A stretch of 43,638 bases of DNA from Eubacteriales bacterium (GTDB lineage: Bacteria; Bacillota; Clostridia; Peptostreptococcales; Anaerovoracaceae): the NCBI GenBank assembly GCA_028692105.1, contig JAQUYC010000015.1, positions 1-43,638 on the forward strand. The letters are read 5' to 3'. The notes beneath the pieces were generated by a model. It ran no database searches and had not been told where the DNA came from. It was given only the letters and a program-made list of their open reading frames with translations. A program made the translations under genes and the position numbers. Below, in pieces: positions 8,220-16,538 of the stretch (positions are counted from its first letter, which is position 1; each line of letters opens with the position of its first letter).

Positions 8220-8774
8220 TTATTTATTTACCTCTATTTCAAACCTATACTGAAATTCTTTCAATCGTTTTTTTCGCGACTTGTAATCAGGCATTGCTTG
8301 TTCTACAATCGCCCAGAAGCCGGCAGAATGATTCAATTCCTTTATATGAGCTAATTCATGCACCACTACATAATCTATGAGATCCTCCGGCACAAAAATC
8401 AGCCTGTAAGTAAAGTTGATATCCCCTTTGCGATTGCAGGAACCCCATCTGCTCTTTGCACCGTTGACCTTGACATTTCCATGCAGAATTCCCATTCTGC
8501 GTGAAAAAAATTGGCATTTAAGCTTCAGGTATTCCTTTGCCTGAAATTTATAATCAGCTTCTTCCCCGGCAGTCAATTCGATGATCTTCCTTGATGTATT
8601 TCTTTCCAAAACCTTTTTCTGAGAGTTCAGGATCCAATCCTGTTTTTTTGTTATAAAACCTTCGATATATGCTTCTCTTGTCCTGAGCGGTGCCCGTACT
8701 TCAACAGTGCCATCCTGTCTTACATAAAGGGCAAGCGTTTTTCTCTTTGAGCGAATCAGTTTATAATCTATCAT
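8220..8774 (-). CDS. YgjP-like M48-type metallopeptidase (DUF45)
   Basis: A 184-residue cytoplasmic protein of the YgjP / SprT-like zinc peptidase family. The zinc motif is HELAH (139-143), followed by the third-ligand region LNHSAGFW, and the family block SRWGSC lies at 108-113. Family members are predicted proteases, and substrates are not established. The gene starts 6 bases after the stop of the GerMN lipoprotein gene, so the two are probably translated from one message. Confidence 0.85.
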   Translation of the reverse strand: MIDYKLIRSKRKTLALYVRQDGTVEVRAPLRTREAYIEGFITKKQDWILNSQKKVLERNTSRKIIELTAGEEADYKFQAKEYLKLKCQFFSRRMGILHGNVKVNGAKSRWGSCNRKGDINFTYRLIFVPEDLIDYVVVHELAHIKELNHSAGFWAIVEQAMPDYKSRKKRLKEFQYRFEIEVNK

Positions 8775-8780
8775 GATCTA

Positions 8781-9332
8781 TCACTCGGCAAAAGCATCCT
8801 TTGTAAATGGAGATGCTGCATCGATATGCCCCATCAAGCTTTCCGGCATCTCTCCGTCAATGAGGAATTGTACCTGCTGTACCTCAGCAAAGGAATTCAG
8901 CAAGGTGTTAACAACCTGTCCGATCAAATAGGATTCCTCAAGTGAGCCGCCGTGGAGTCCGTTGCCATCAAGATCGACATAAACTGTATTGCCTTGCAGA
9001 TATACATCGTTGAATTTTATCTTATCTGTGATCATTGTGCTGTAGCCCTCTTCAGGAGGGGTTTTCAGCAGGTTTAGAGCATTAAAATATGCATCGCCCG
9101 GCATTGCTGCGAATTCGCTTTCATATACCATGTATTTCTCCAACGATTCATCGCCCGATGCCACATATTCTCCATTGGCGAAAAACAGAGAGGCACGGTA
9201 ATCCTGTTCCGTTATCTCAATATCGTTGTCCGGTTCATCTGTACCTGTATCTGCACCGCACCCCGTCAATCCGAACATGCTTAGCGCAATGATCAAACAC
9301 GATATGATAAGCCATTTTTTATTATTTTTCAT
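8781..9332 (-). CDS. GerMN-domain lipoprotein
   Basis: A 183-residue secreted lipoprotein: basic N-terminus, hydrophobic segment and lipobox LTGC with the acylated cysteine at 25. The linker after it is acidic (DTGTDEPDNDIEITE). The rest matches the GerMN layout, with VYVDLDGNGLHGG and the VVNTLLNSFAEVQQVQFLIDGE block ending the domain. GerMN domains occur in germination and cell-wall associated lipoproteins such as GerM, so a role at the envelope is likely, but the substrate is unknown. It leads a two-gene unit with the YgjP-like peptidase. Confidence 0.8.
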   Translation of the reverse strand: MKNNKKWLIISCLIIALSMFGLTGCGADTGTDEPDNDIEITEQDYRASLFFANGEYVASGDESLEKYMVYESEFAAMPGDAYFNALNLLKTPPEEGYSTMITDKIKFNDVYLQGNTVYVDLDGNGLHGGSLEESYLIGQVVNTLLNSFAEVQQVQFLIDGEMPESLMGHIDAASPFTKDAFAE

Positions 9333-9577
9333 AATCCATCCCTTGTATGATATATGCCGAAGCCAATAATCATACCTACCCTTTCTTATCTACTTAACAT
9401 TCTGTCCGTTTATATATAACCGTTGACAGAATTTAAAGCGGTAAAATACAAATTATCAATTTTTATATTTTCATCGTCATTTTATTATAATAATTTACAG
9501 GCGGGTTTGCAACGAGGATTTAATTAAGGCTTGCAGGCAGGTTTAATTAAGGCTTGCTGAGAGGATATTAAATATCC

Positions 9578-9976
9578 TCAGCAAGTTCTGTTTACCATAA
9601 GAAAGTTAACCAGTTCAGACATAGGAAGAGTACGATCAAATTTTAAAGGAATTTTGTAACGCTTACAGAAACCGGCGATCAATGAATCCAGCATGGCCCA
9701 CTGAACCGTTAAAAACTTCTTTTGTTGTTCCTGAAGTTCAGAAATCACTTCATAGCTGCTTTCATCCCTTAAATACCCTGCGATTATCAGATAATCAAAC
9801 GATTTATCCTGTGCAATATTCAGCGCTTGCTGTCTGTTGGCAGCAATACCTGCAACATCAACGATCTTCGTAAGACGAAAGTATTCCGCCATTTCTTTAG
9901 CCCTGTCACATAAACGATCCGAGAGAATAAGCACTTTAATTTGGCTGTTAATAAATGGATTGTCATTACCTTTCAT
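9578..9976 (-). CDS. Receiver-like protein lacking the phosphoacceptor
   Basis: A 132-residue protein whose predicted alternating beta/alpha pattern (IKVLILSDRL, IVDVAGIAANRQQAL, FDYLIIAGYL) resembles a response regulator receiver domain. The position after the third strand, where the phosphorylated aspartate should stand, reads AG, so it looks like a pseudo-receiver. No output domain follows; the C-terminus is a short helical tail. The ATG at 9976 is chosen for its TTGGAGGA site; the longer reading to 10144 runs through the divergent promoter region. It is divergent from an XRE regulator, which may control it. A hairpin (9553-9585) overlaps its stop codon. Confidence 0.6.
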   Translation of the reverse strand: MKGNDNPFINSQIKVLILSDRLCDRAKEMAEYFRLTKIVDVAGIAANRQQALNIAQDKSFDYLIIAGYLRDESSYEVISELQEQQKKFLTVQWAMLDSLIAGFCKRYKIPLKFDRTLPMSELVNFLMVNRTC

Positions 9977-10085
9977 ATTTTCCTCCAATAATTCAATACT
10001 TTTAGAATACATTGTAGTATACTTTGGGTCGGTTTTCAAGTCCCCCCGTATTCTGTAAGATTGCTGTAAAGGAGGCTGTAAGAAT

Positions 10086-10421
10086 ATGCGAATGGATAAA
10101 AAAGCCCTTGGAGCTGCCATTAAGGCTACCCGCGTAGAAAACAAGATAACTCAGGAACAGCTTGCGGAAATGATAGGAATAGCTCCTTCACATGTAAAAC
10201 AACTTGAGTCTGGCAACAGAAGTCCTTCTATAGAAGTTTTATATAAATTAGCGCATACATTAAATTTTTCAATAGATGAAATATTTTTTCCCAAGAGAAC
10301 AGATGATAAACAGCTGCTGTATAAAATTGAACGCAGTCTGCAGGATTGCAGCGTTCATGACCTGAAGGTAGTCTATTCAACGATCAGTGCTTTGAAGGAT
10401 AAGGAAGACAAAGAGGATTAG
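10086..10421 (+). CDS. XRE-family helix-turn-helix regulator
   Basis: A 111-residue DNA-binding protein. Residues about 8-64 form a Cro/C1-type HTH: ITQEQLAEMIGIAPSHVKQLESG carries the recognition helix, followed by PSIEVLYKLAHTLNFSIDEIF. The C-terminal 45 residues are helical and charged, with no recognisable ligand domain. AAAGGAGG lies 10 bases before the ATG. It is divergent from the receiver-like gene, so the shared 109-bp region is the obvious operator candidate. It could also be a phage- or element-derived repressor, but no other phage genes are nearby. Confidence 0.85.
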   Translation: MRMDKKALGAAIKATRVENKITQEQLAEMIGIAPSHVKQLESGNRSPSIEVLYKLAHTLNFSIDEIFFPKRTDDKQLLYKIERSLQDCSVHDLKVVYSTISALKDKEDKED

Positions 10422-10464
10422 ACGGTTAGAACGATTATCAGATTAGATAATAGGAAATTAAAAT

Positions 10465-10496
10465 GAAAATCTACAAATCTGTGATTTGTAGATTTC
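10465..10496. repeat. Palindromic member of a dispersed repeat family
   Basis: GAAAATCTACAAATC and GATTTGTAGATTTC form a long perfect stem around TGT. Closely related sequence occurs at 25824-25888, 29198-29234, 36461-36478 and 41429-41446. Right after it TACGTGAAGCT occurs twice (about 10499 and 10515). Confidence 0.65.
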
Positions 10497-10527
10497 CTAC
10501 GTGAAGCTACTTATTACGTGAAGCTGC

Positions 10528-10564
10528 GTCAAAAAGATAGATCCCCGCTCAGAATCAAAGCGGG
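10528..10564 (-). terminator. Terminator of the dnaJ-glutaredoxin transcript
   Basis: On the minus strand CCCGCT...AGCGGG (10544-10564) is followed by ATCTATCTTTTTG. The stop codon of the glutaredoxin gene (10555-10557) lies in the loop of this hairpin. Confidence 0.65.
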
Positions 10565-10881
10565 CTTTTGCACTTCGGGCACCTTGCACTGATTTTGCCC
10601 TCTTTGGTTGGCACACGTACTGATGTATTGCAATTTGAGCATTTTACAAGACGATGATCAACCAGTTCCAATATCTTTGTTTTATCCAATCCAACTACGG
10701 CGTCATTTCCTATTAATATCGTAGGTACACCTGTAATATTTCTGCTTGTCATTTCATAACGTGCCTGTGGATCCGTATTTACATCTTTCTCAATAAAGTG
10801 AATCTTGTTTTGAGTAAGAAAGTCTTTAGCTATTTTACAATACGGGCACGTATTTGTGGTTAATACTGTTACATTCTTCAT
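10555..10881 (-). CDS. Glutaredoxin fused to a C-terminal zinc ribbon
   Basis: A 108-residue protein. Residues 1-78 form a glutaredoxin fold with active site CPYC (12-15) and the cis-proline stretch TGVPTILIG (50-58). Residues 79-108 add a small zinc ribbon with CxxC pairs at 81/84 and 101/104, which standalone glutaredoxins do not have. Expected chemistry is thiol-disulfide exchange; the ribbon may bind a partner protein. The ATG at 10881 follows GGAGGT; the earlier in-frame start at 10905 does not. It begins 20 bases after the DnaJ-type gene, in the same operon, and a terminator overlaps its end. Confidence 0.8.
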   Translation of the reverse strand: MKNVTVLTTNTCPYCKIAKDFLTQNKIHFIEKDVNTDPQARYEMTSRNITGVPTILIGNDAVVGLDKTKILELVDHRLVKCSNCNTSVRVPTKEGKISARCPKCKSPL

Positions 10882-10901
10882 TTTATACCTCCGGGACACA
10901 A

Positions 10902-11846
10902 TCAATTTAATGTTTTCTCTAATTTTTCAAACAAATTCTTTTGTTCATCTGTAAGATTTGCCGGTATCTTTACGAGAACCTTAACATAAAGATCGCCTGT
11001 TTTCTTGCTCTTCAAATCTTTGATGCCTTTTCCTTTCAGCCTGAACAGTGTATTCGGCTGTGTCCCTGCTGGAACAGTATATGATACTTTATCCTTAAGT
11101 GTCGGAACGATGATCTTTGTTCCAAGCGCGGCTTGAGCAACAGTGACAGGCATGTCGATATATATGTCAGGTCCCTTTCGGGTAAACCTGGCATGTGGCT
11201 TTATCGCTATCTCAACGATCAGATTTCCGGCAGCACCGCCGTTCATTCCAGGCATTCCCTGACCTTTCAATGAAATTTTTGATCCGTTATCAATTCCCTC
11301 CGGTATAGTAACATCTATTGTTTTGTCATTCACGCGTACTCTTTTCTTTGTTCCGAAAGCGGCTTCTTCAAATGTGATTGTGAGATTTGTCAGAAGGTCC
11401 GCACCTTTCCCCGGTACGGGTTTTCTTTGTGCGTTACTGAATCCGCCTCTGCCGAAAATCGATTCGAGAATGTCTTCAAAATTATTGCCGTCAAACCCTT
11501 GATAATGGCCGTATTCACCCTCGTTAAAATCTCCGTATGTATGGTACTGATATCCCCCCTGGTTTCCAAAGCCTTGTCCCTGCCTTTGATGCTGCGCGCT
11601 GCTGTATGCTGCATTCGGATCCACGCCTGCAAATCCGAATTTATCATATTTATCTCTTTTATCTGCATCCGATAGTACTTCGTATGCCTCATTCACTTCT
11701 TTAAAATTTTCTTCCGCTTTCTTGTCTCCCGGATTCTTGTCGGGATGATACTGCATGGCCTTTTTTCGAAATGCCTTCTTTATCTCATCTACAGAAGCTT
11801 CCTTTTTCAGGCCAAGCACTTCATAGTAATCCCTTTTTTCCGCCAT
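10902..11846 (-). CDS. DnaJ-type co-chaperone without zinc finger (CbpA class)
   Basis: A 314-residue J-protein. The J domain occupies residues 5-72 with the Hsp70-stimulating HPD at 34-36 ([16 protein letters not shown]), followed by a Gly/Phe-rich linker with [14 protein letters not shown] and the two beta-domains of the DnaJ C-terminal fold. The cysteine-rich CxxCxGxG zinc finger of true DnaJ is absent, placing it in the CbpA/type II class. The ATG at 11846 follows GAAGGGAGGG. It is the first gene of a two-gene operon with the glutaredoxin-zinc ribbon protein. An inverted repeat lies 43 bases upstream. Confidence 0.9.
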   Translation of the reverse strand: MAEKRDYYEVLGLKKEASVDEIKKAFRKKAMQYHPDKNPGDKKAEENFKEVNEAYEVLSDADKRDKYDKFGFAGVDPNAAYSSAQHQRQGQGFGNQGGYQYHTYGDFNEGEYGHYQGFDGNNFEDILESIFGRGGFSNAQRKPVPGKGADLLTNLTITFEEAAFGTKKRVRVNDKTIDVTIPEGIDNGSKISLKGQGMPGMNGGAAGNLIVEIAIKPHARFTRKGPDIYIDMPVTVAQAALGTKIIVPTLKDKVSYTVPAGTQPNTLFRLKGKGIKDLKSKKTGDLYVKVLVKIPANLTDEQKNLFEKLEKTLN

Positions 11847-11888
11847 TGCAAATCCCTCCCTTCTATATATCAATGCAGATTTACAATA

Positions 11889-11921
11889 TAGCACTGCCGA
11901 ATTATATATTCAGCAGTGCTG
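11889..11921. promoter_or_regulatory. Inverted repeat upstream of the DnaJ-type gene
   Basis: TAGCACTGC (11889-11897) and GCAGTGCTG (11913-11921) form a dyad whose inner bases also pair. It resembles the HrcA operator CIRCE (TTAGCACTC-N9-GAGTGCTAA) in its AGCACT/AGTGCT arms but has 19 instead of 11 bases between them. It could equally end the DUF4153 transcript, though no T-run follows on the minus strand. Confidence 0.35.
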
Positions 11922-12002
11922 ATAAAACCCTACACTATATATTTACCACGAATAGTTCACGATAAACGACAATCGCATGCAATATGACGCCACAGATGAA
12001 AT

Positions 12003-13874
12003 CTATTTTTCTTTAAGATATATCATATTCAAATTGAGCCAATATGAGATTCTGTCAGCTTGCGGGTCGATGTTGATATCGATATTATTAAATACGATGA
12101 GTACTGCAATTTCTTGGTTTTCAAATGTCAGGCTCATATCTTTGAAGTCTGCTTCCTTTGGCATGCCCATGTTGCCGGGCGGATATTTATCGGTTACCCG
12201 GTCAATATAGCTGTTCATATCCTGGTCAAGGATGATTCGATCATCAAGTTTTACTATCAAAGACGGTATCCCGTCCGCAGAATTAATCTTCCATTCAAGC
12301 CCGTATTCACCTTTTTCCCCCTGCATTTTTACTGTTTTGACTTCTTTTACACCATATTCCTGTAAATTGATTCCCCAGTTATAACCACTGATATCAATGG
12401 GCTGCGGATTCAAATACAAGGAAGTGCCAAGGTAACCCGTTCCGCCTTTGTAGCCATCCTCGGGTTGGGGCCAAACAGGCATAAAACCAAGCTTTTCTTT
12501 AAATACATCAGTATTAGATACTGCTGTTAATTCCGTATCAAACCATTCCGGCAGTTTTGGATTCTCAGCATATACGATGTAATAGATTGAATCGGTTATG
12601 GACTCACGTACAGCTAACTCCGGTTCAACTGCTGCAGGGATTATCCGGTTATTTTCCAGCATTTTTTCCTCGATAAGCAATTTCTCAAGCCGGTCTACCT
12701 GTGATGCAACAGGTAATGCATGATACCCTATCATTGGCAAAACGGCAAAAATTGCGGCAGCGCATGTCAATGCTATGATAAACGGGTGGGACTTCATCTT
12801 TAATATGATAAGCAGTATGGCAGACGCAGCTGCGACTGCCCAAACCAATGCGAAACTGTATTCCACAAACTTAAGGCCGTATTCAGATAATTGTGAAACT
12901 AAAGCCCCCGCTTCAAATGCAAGTATAAGCAGAGCGGCAAAAGGATAAACTCTCCGGTAAAATATTGCAAGGCCGCTTCTATGATGGGTAACCATGATAT
13001 GGAGCCACAATCCGCCAAACGAATATGCTGTTGCTATCCCGGCAAGGCGTGAGAAAGCCGGCCAGGTCCCTGTCATAATAGTTCTGCCTGCCCACAGTAA
13101 TAGGACTATTGTCAAGGCCAGCATGATAGGTATCATTATATATACGAAAAGGATCTCGATGAACCTCGGCTGTTTCTGAGCAATTTCACGATGCGGATCG
13201 GTCATTCCCTTTCGAAAATCAGGAAAATATCCCAAATAAATCGTAAAGGCCAAAAAACCTGTCAGGGTTGCGATATACATATACACTTTTTCGCTCATCT
13301 CATGATAAAGAAGTGCTTGAACCGCACCCGCAACTCCGGATGTACCTGCCATGATCACTATACCGTAAAGCAAAGCGATAAAGAATGCTTTATGCGTCAT
13401 GAAAAAGGAACGTGCAAAATCAGATTGATCTTTTGGGTAACCGGCTGTGATTATAAAAATCAGAAAACTGATCAATATGGCAGCACCGACACGGGCAGCC
13501 GCTAAATTCGAGATAACCGAATAACGTGTTTCCGGGTTTTCCGTATGCAATTCTCCGAAAAAGTATAGAATAAGAAAAGTAATTGCTGCGATGGCCAAGC
13601 CGATCAAATTTGCCGTTAAAAAGGCTCTTTTACTTTTGTATCGGCTTTGTGCAATCGTTATCAGAGCCAAACTTGCTATCGCACCTAAAGCAAATGACCA
13701 GTGCAGGCAATTGAACAGGAAGTTATAGGGTTCCTGCTGAGGCCATTCAAGGTTGATCCTTATTATAGTCACAACAGCAAAGGCAAAGGCACTGATTATG
13801 GCAGCCGGAAAAGTCTCAAGCGCTTTGACTGCCCCCCCCAAAACCTTAATAACAGACTGTGTAAAAGAATTCAT
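12003..13874 (-). CDS. DUF4153-type polytopic membrane protein
   Basis: A 623-residue integral membrane protein with roughly eleven hydrophobic segments over the first 390 residues, followed by a hydrophilic C-terminal region of about 225 residues that starts near DRLEKLLIEEKMLENN. Length and layout match the DUF4153 family, whose function is unknown. The C-terminal part is rich in predicted beta-strands, and whether it lies inside or outside cannot be told. The ATG at 13874 is preferred over an in-frame GTG at 13883 because AAAGGCGGTGG immediately precedes it. It is not obviously in an operon; the dnaJ-type gene starts 156 bases downstream. Confidence 0.7.
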   Translation of the reverse strand: MNSFTQSVIKVLGGAVKALETFPAAIISAFAFAVVTIIRINLEWPQQEPYNFLFNCLHWSFALGAIASLALITIAQSRYKSKRAFLTANLIGLAIAAITFLILYFFGELHTENPETRYSVISNLAAARVGAAILISFLIFIITAGYPKDQSDFARSFFMTHKAFFIALLYGIVIMAGTSGVAGAVQALLYHEMSEKVYMYIATLTGFLAFTIYLGYFPDFRKGMTDPHREIAQKQPRFIEILFVYIMIPIMLALTIVLLLWAGRTIMTGTWPAFSRLAGIATAYSFGGLWLHIMVTHHRSGLAIFYRRVYPFAALLILAFEAGALVSQLSEYGLKFVEYSFALVWAVAAASAILLIILKMKSHPFIIALTCAAAIFAVLPMIGYHALPVASQVDRLEKLLIEEKMLENNRIIPAAVEPELAVRESITDSIYYIVYAENPKLPEWFDTELTAVSNTDVFKEKLGFMPVWPQPEDGYKGGTGYLGTSLYLNPQPIDISGYNWGINLQEYGVKEVKTVKMQGEKGEYGLEWKINSADGIPSLIVKLDDRIILDQDMNSYIDRVTDKYPPGNMGMPKEADFKDMSLTFENQEIAVLIVFNNIDINIDPQADRISYWLNLNMIYLKEK

Positions 13875-14038
13875 AGTTCCCACCGCCTTTTAGTGAACTC
13901 ATATGTTATAGTTAATATTATATTAGTAACCATTATTTTAATCTATACTCATCTTATGGGATCAAGAAAAGAATTTATTTTTGCAGAAGTACAGAACAAG
14001 CTGGGCATAAAGAACGGGATGAAGCAAAAAATTATTAC

Positions 14039-14069
14039 AATCCAGCGATGGATTTACCTTCGCTGGATT
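14039..14069. terminator. Hairpin, possible terminator or leader structure
   Basis: AATCCAGCGA (14039-14048) and TCGCTGGATT (14060-14069) form a perfect 10-bp stem. On the minus strand it is followed by GTAATAATTTTTT, so it may end transcripts coming from the Nif11 precursor gene. Confidence 0.5.
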
Positions 14070-14094
14070 GCTTAAGTCTGAGTATTTTTGCCTT

Positions 14095-14130
14095 GTTATA
14101 ACGCATCCGTAGAAAATTTTCTTACCACAG
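14095..14130 (-). promoter_or_regulatory. Copy of a recurring promoter-like block
   Basis: On the minus strand the block ends with TTTTCTACGGATGCGTTATAAC. It is the most divergent of the three clear copies (others at 27078-27112 and 32316-32350) and lies about 220 bases upstream of the DUF4153 gene in the sense orientation. Confidence 0.4.
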
Positions 14131-14138
14131 TGCGTTTC

Positions 14139-14167
14139 AACGAGGCGGGGGATATTTTCGCCTCGTT
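14139..14167. repeat. Inverted repeat at the 3' end of the Nif11 precursor gene
   Basis: AACGAGGCG (14139-14147) and CGCCTCGTT (14159-14167) form a 9-bp stem that starts inside the stop codon. No T-run follows, so terminator function is doubtful. The right half, ATATTTTCGCCTCGTTATA, recurs with small changes at 2869-2886. Confidence 0.5.
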
Positions 14168-14519
14168 ATAATTTGGTAAATGGATCTGATGTGCATTGTC
14201 CTAAGATTACAATTGCGGAGTTAAGTGGGTTGCACTTGATTGGATCAATGCTGCTTGGTATTATGCTCCCTTTGCCGCCTGCCACTGAATCAAGCTCATC
14301 TTCAGAGAGGGCCCCTTCCTTTGCATCAGCAGACATACTAAAAAATCCCTGGATTTCCTCTAAAGTCATATCATAGCCGGCTTCTTTGGCAAACTCTAAT
14401 AATTTCCTTCCTGTTTCCTGCGCCCCATCTTTTTCTGCATCACTCATGATCTTCGCATATTTCGCTTGAAGATCACCGTCCCCTGCTACCTTTTTGTACA
14501 ATTCTTTCATCTTGTCCAT
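14166..14519 (-). CDS. Nif11-type RiPP precursor peptide 1
   Basis: A 117-residue precursor with a long acidic helical leader of the Nif11-like family (EIQGFFSMSADAKEG region), ending in ELDSVAGG (75-82), a double-glycine processing site for a C39 peptidase/transporter. The putative core (83-117) starts KGSIIPSSIDPIKC and contains two cysteines (96 and 109), five serines and two threonines. No lanthionine synthetase, radical SAM enzyme, cyclodehydratase or peptidase-transporter lies within the window, so modification and export, if any, must be supplied in trans. The ATG follows AAAGGAAC. A second precursor with an unrelated core is at 38738-39043. Confidence 0.8.
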   Translation of the reverse strand: MDKMKELYKKVAGDGDLQAKYAKIMSDAEKDGAQETGRKLLEFAKEAGYDMTLEEIQGFFSMSADAKEGALSEDELDSVAGGKGSIIPSSIDPIKCNPLNSAIVILGQCTSDPFTKL

Positions 14520-14696
14520 GGTATTGTTCCTTTCTTCACTATAAAAGTGCTGCGATTAAGAAATTATTTAGTATTCTGATTGATATAGATATCATCATAT
14601 ACGAGCCAAAATTGAAAACATAACATGTTTTTTGGTATATCGTACAAATAATCAAGCTTTACTATTGGTCGTCTCTAACCTTATATAATATTGTTA

Positions 14697-16526
14697 CTAT
14701 TCTACTGTGACTGATTTCGCCAAGTTCTTAGGTTTGTCGATGTCGCAGCCCCGCAGCTTTGCAATTTCATACGCCAATAGCTGCAGCGGGACTACCGACA
14801 GCAGCGGTGTAAGGTCATCAGGGCAGTCGGGGATATAAAATACCTTGTCTGCCTGTTTTTCGATTTCCTTGTTTCCCTCCTTGGCAAGACCTATGACATA
14901 AGCCCCTCTTGCCTTGACCTCCTGAATGTTAGAAAGCATTTTTTCAAAGAGACGGTCTTGAGTGGCTAAAGCAATTACCAGGCTTCCCTGTTCAATCAAC
15001 GCAATAGTCCCGTGCTTCAGCTCGCCTGCCGCTATTGCAAAGGAATTGATATATGAGATTTCTTTCAGTTTCAGTGAGCCTTCCAGTGAAACACTTGCAT
15101 CCGGGCCTCTGCCGATAAAGAATACCTGCTCCTTTTTGTAGAGTCCCTTTGCTGCCTCAAGAATATCCCCTTCAGTTTTGAGCAGCGTCTTTAGCTTATC
15201 AGGAATAAACTTCAATTCCCTGATATATTCATTATACAGATCGGGAGCAAGGACACCCTTCGTGTATCCGACATATAATGCGATGAGATACATGCACATA
15301 AGCTGAGTTGTGTATGCCTTTGTTGATGCTACTGCAATTTCCGGTCCTGCCCATGTATAGAATACGTCATCCGACTCTCTGGCAACGGAGCTTCCTACCA
15401 CGTTGACCACAGATAATATTCTGGCACCTTTCTTTTTAGCTTCCCTGAGAGCCGCCAGAGTGTCAAGGGTTTCCCCTGATTGGCTTATGGCAATAAACAG
15501 GGTCTTATCATCTATAAAAGGATCCCTATAGCGGAATTCCGACGCCACATCCACTTCAACCGGTATCTTTGCAAACCGTTCAATAATGAATTTCCCCACC
15601 ATGCCGGCATGATAAGCCGTACCGCAGGCGACAATATATACCCTGTCGAATTTCTCCAAATCCTGCTTTGTCATTGAAATGCCGTCTAAAAGGATGTTTC
15701 CGTTTTTATCCAGTCTGCGGTTCAGAGTTTCGAATAAGCCCTTTGGCTGTTCGTGGATTTCTTTCAGCATGAAATGGTCGAATCCGTCCTTTTCAGCCGC
15801 ATCTTCATCCCAGGTTACATGAAATACGTCTCTTTTAACTTCTTTCCTGTCAGCATTATAAATCTTTACCTCGTTTCTGGTCAAAACTACGGTTTCATTA
15901 TTTTCTATGAGATAGATACTTCGTACATGCTTTAGCAGTGCAGGAATATCCGATGCGATAAAATTACATCCATCGCCTAATCCAATAATAAGAGGGCTAT
16001 CCTTTCTGACAGCAACTATCTTATCCGGTTCTTTACTGCACAGCACTCCGATTCCATATGCCCCTCTCATCTTTTCAACTGCCTTGTACACCGCATCTTC
16101 AAGGCTGCCATCATAATACAGGCTTATCAAATGTGCAATAACCTCACTATCGGTTTCTGATGTAAAGATGACTCCAAGATCCTTTGTCAGCCATTCACGA
16201 AGTTCCGTATAGTTCTCGATAATGCCGTTATGTACTATGGCAATGGTTTTGTCCATGCTGATGTGAGGATGGGCGTTTGCATCTGATGGTGCGCCATGTG
16301 TCGCCCATCTTGTATGGCCGATCCCCACCGTGCTGTTAAAATGCTCATTTTCTACAGCGGTCTCAAGGTTTGAAATCCTACCTTTTTGCTTTCGAACCTC
16401 AATTTTGCCGTCTTTAATAACAGCGATTCCCGATGAGTCGTAGCCTCTGTATTCAAGCTTCTTTAAACCTTCTATAATAATATCGCCGGCATTTCCGTAA
16501 CCTATATATCCGACAATTCCGCACAT
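14697..16526 (-). CDS. glmS: Glutamine--fructose-6-phosphate aminotransferase (isomerizing)
   Basis: Makes glucosamine-6-phosphate from fructose-6-phosphate and glutamine, the committed step to peptidoglycan amino sugars. The 609-residue protein has the usual length. The N-terminal glutaminase domain begins MCGIVGYIGYG with the catalytic Cys2, followed by GHTRWATHG. Two SIS isomerase domains follow, with ISQSGETLDTL and the C-terminal end LAKSVTVE. It is the last gene of the cdaA-cdaR-glmM-glmS operon, 12 bases behind glmM with a GGGGG ribosome binding site. That gap leaves no room for a glmS ribozyme, so regulation must act on the whole operon or elsewhere. Confidence 0.97.
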   Translation of the reverse strand: MCGIVGYIGYGNAGDIIIEGLKKLEYRGYDSSGIAVIKDGKIEVRKQKGRISNLETAVENEHFNSTVGIGHTRWATHGAPSDANAHPHISMDKTIAIVHNGIIENYTELREWLTKDLGVIFTSETDSEVIAHLISLYYDGSLEDAVYKAVEKMRGAYGIGVLCSKEPDKIVAVRKDSPLIIGLGDGCNFIASDIPALLKHVRSIYLIENNETVVLTRNEVKIYNADRKEVKRDVFHVTWDEDAAEKDGFDHFMLKEIHEQPKGLFETLNRRLDKNGNILLDGISMTKQDLEKFDRVYIVACGTAYHAGMVGKFIIERFAKIPVEVDVASEFRYRDPFIDDKTLFIAISQSGETLDTLAALREAKKKGARILSVVNVVGSSVARESDDVFYTWAGPEIAVASTKAYTTQLMCMYLIALYVGYTKGVLAPDLYNEYIRELKFIPDKLKTLLKTEGDILEAAKGLYKKEQVFFIGRGPDASVSLEGSLKLKEISYINSFAIAAGELKHGTIALIEQGSLVIALATQDRLFEKMLSNIQEVKARGAYVIGLAKEGNKEIEKQADKVFYIPDCPDDLTPLLSVVPLQLLAYEIAKLRGCDIDKPKNLAKSVTVE

Positions 16527-16538
16527 TCGAATTCCCCC

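Noticed and set aside
13701-14075. 124-codon plus frame at the 5' end of the DUF4153 gene
   Set aside because: Most of it is antisense to the membrane protein gene, and the remainder crosses a hairpin; no coding evidence.
16527-16538. glmS ribozyme
   Set aside because: Only 12 bases separate glmM and glmS, far too little for the ribozyme.
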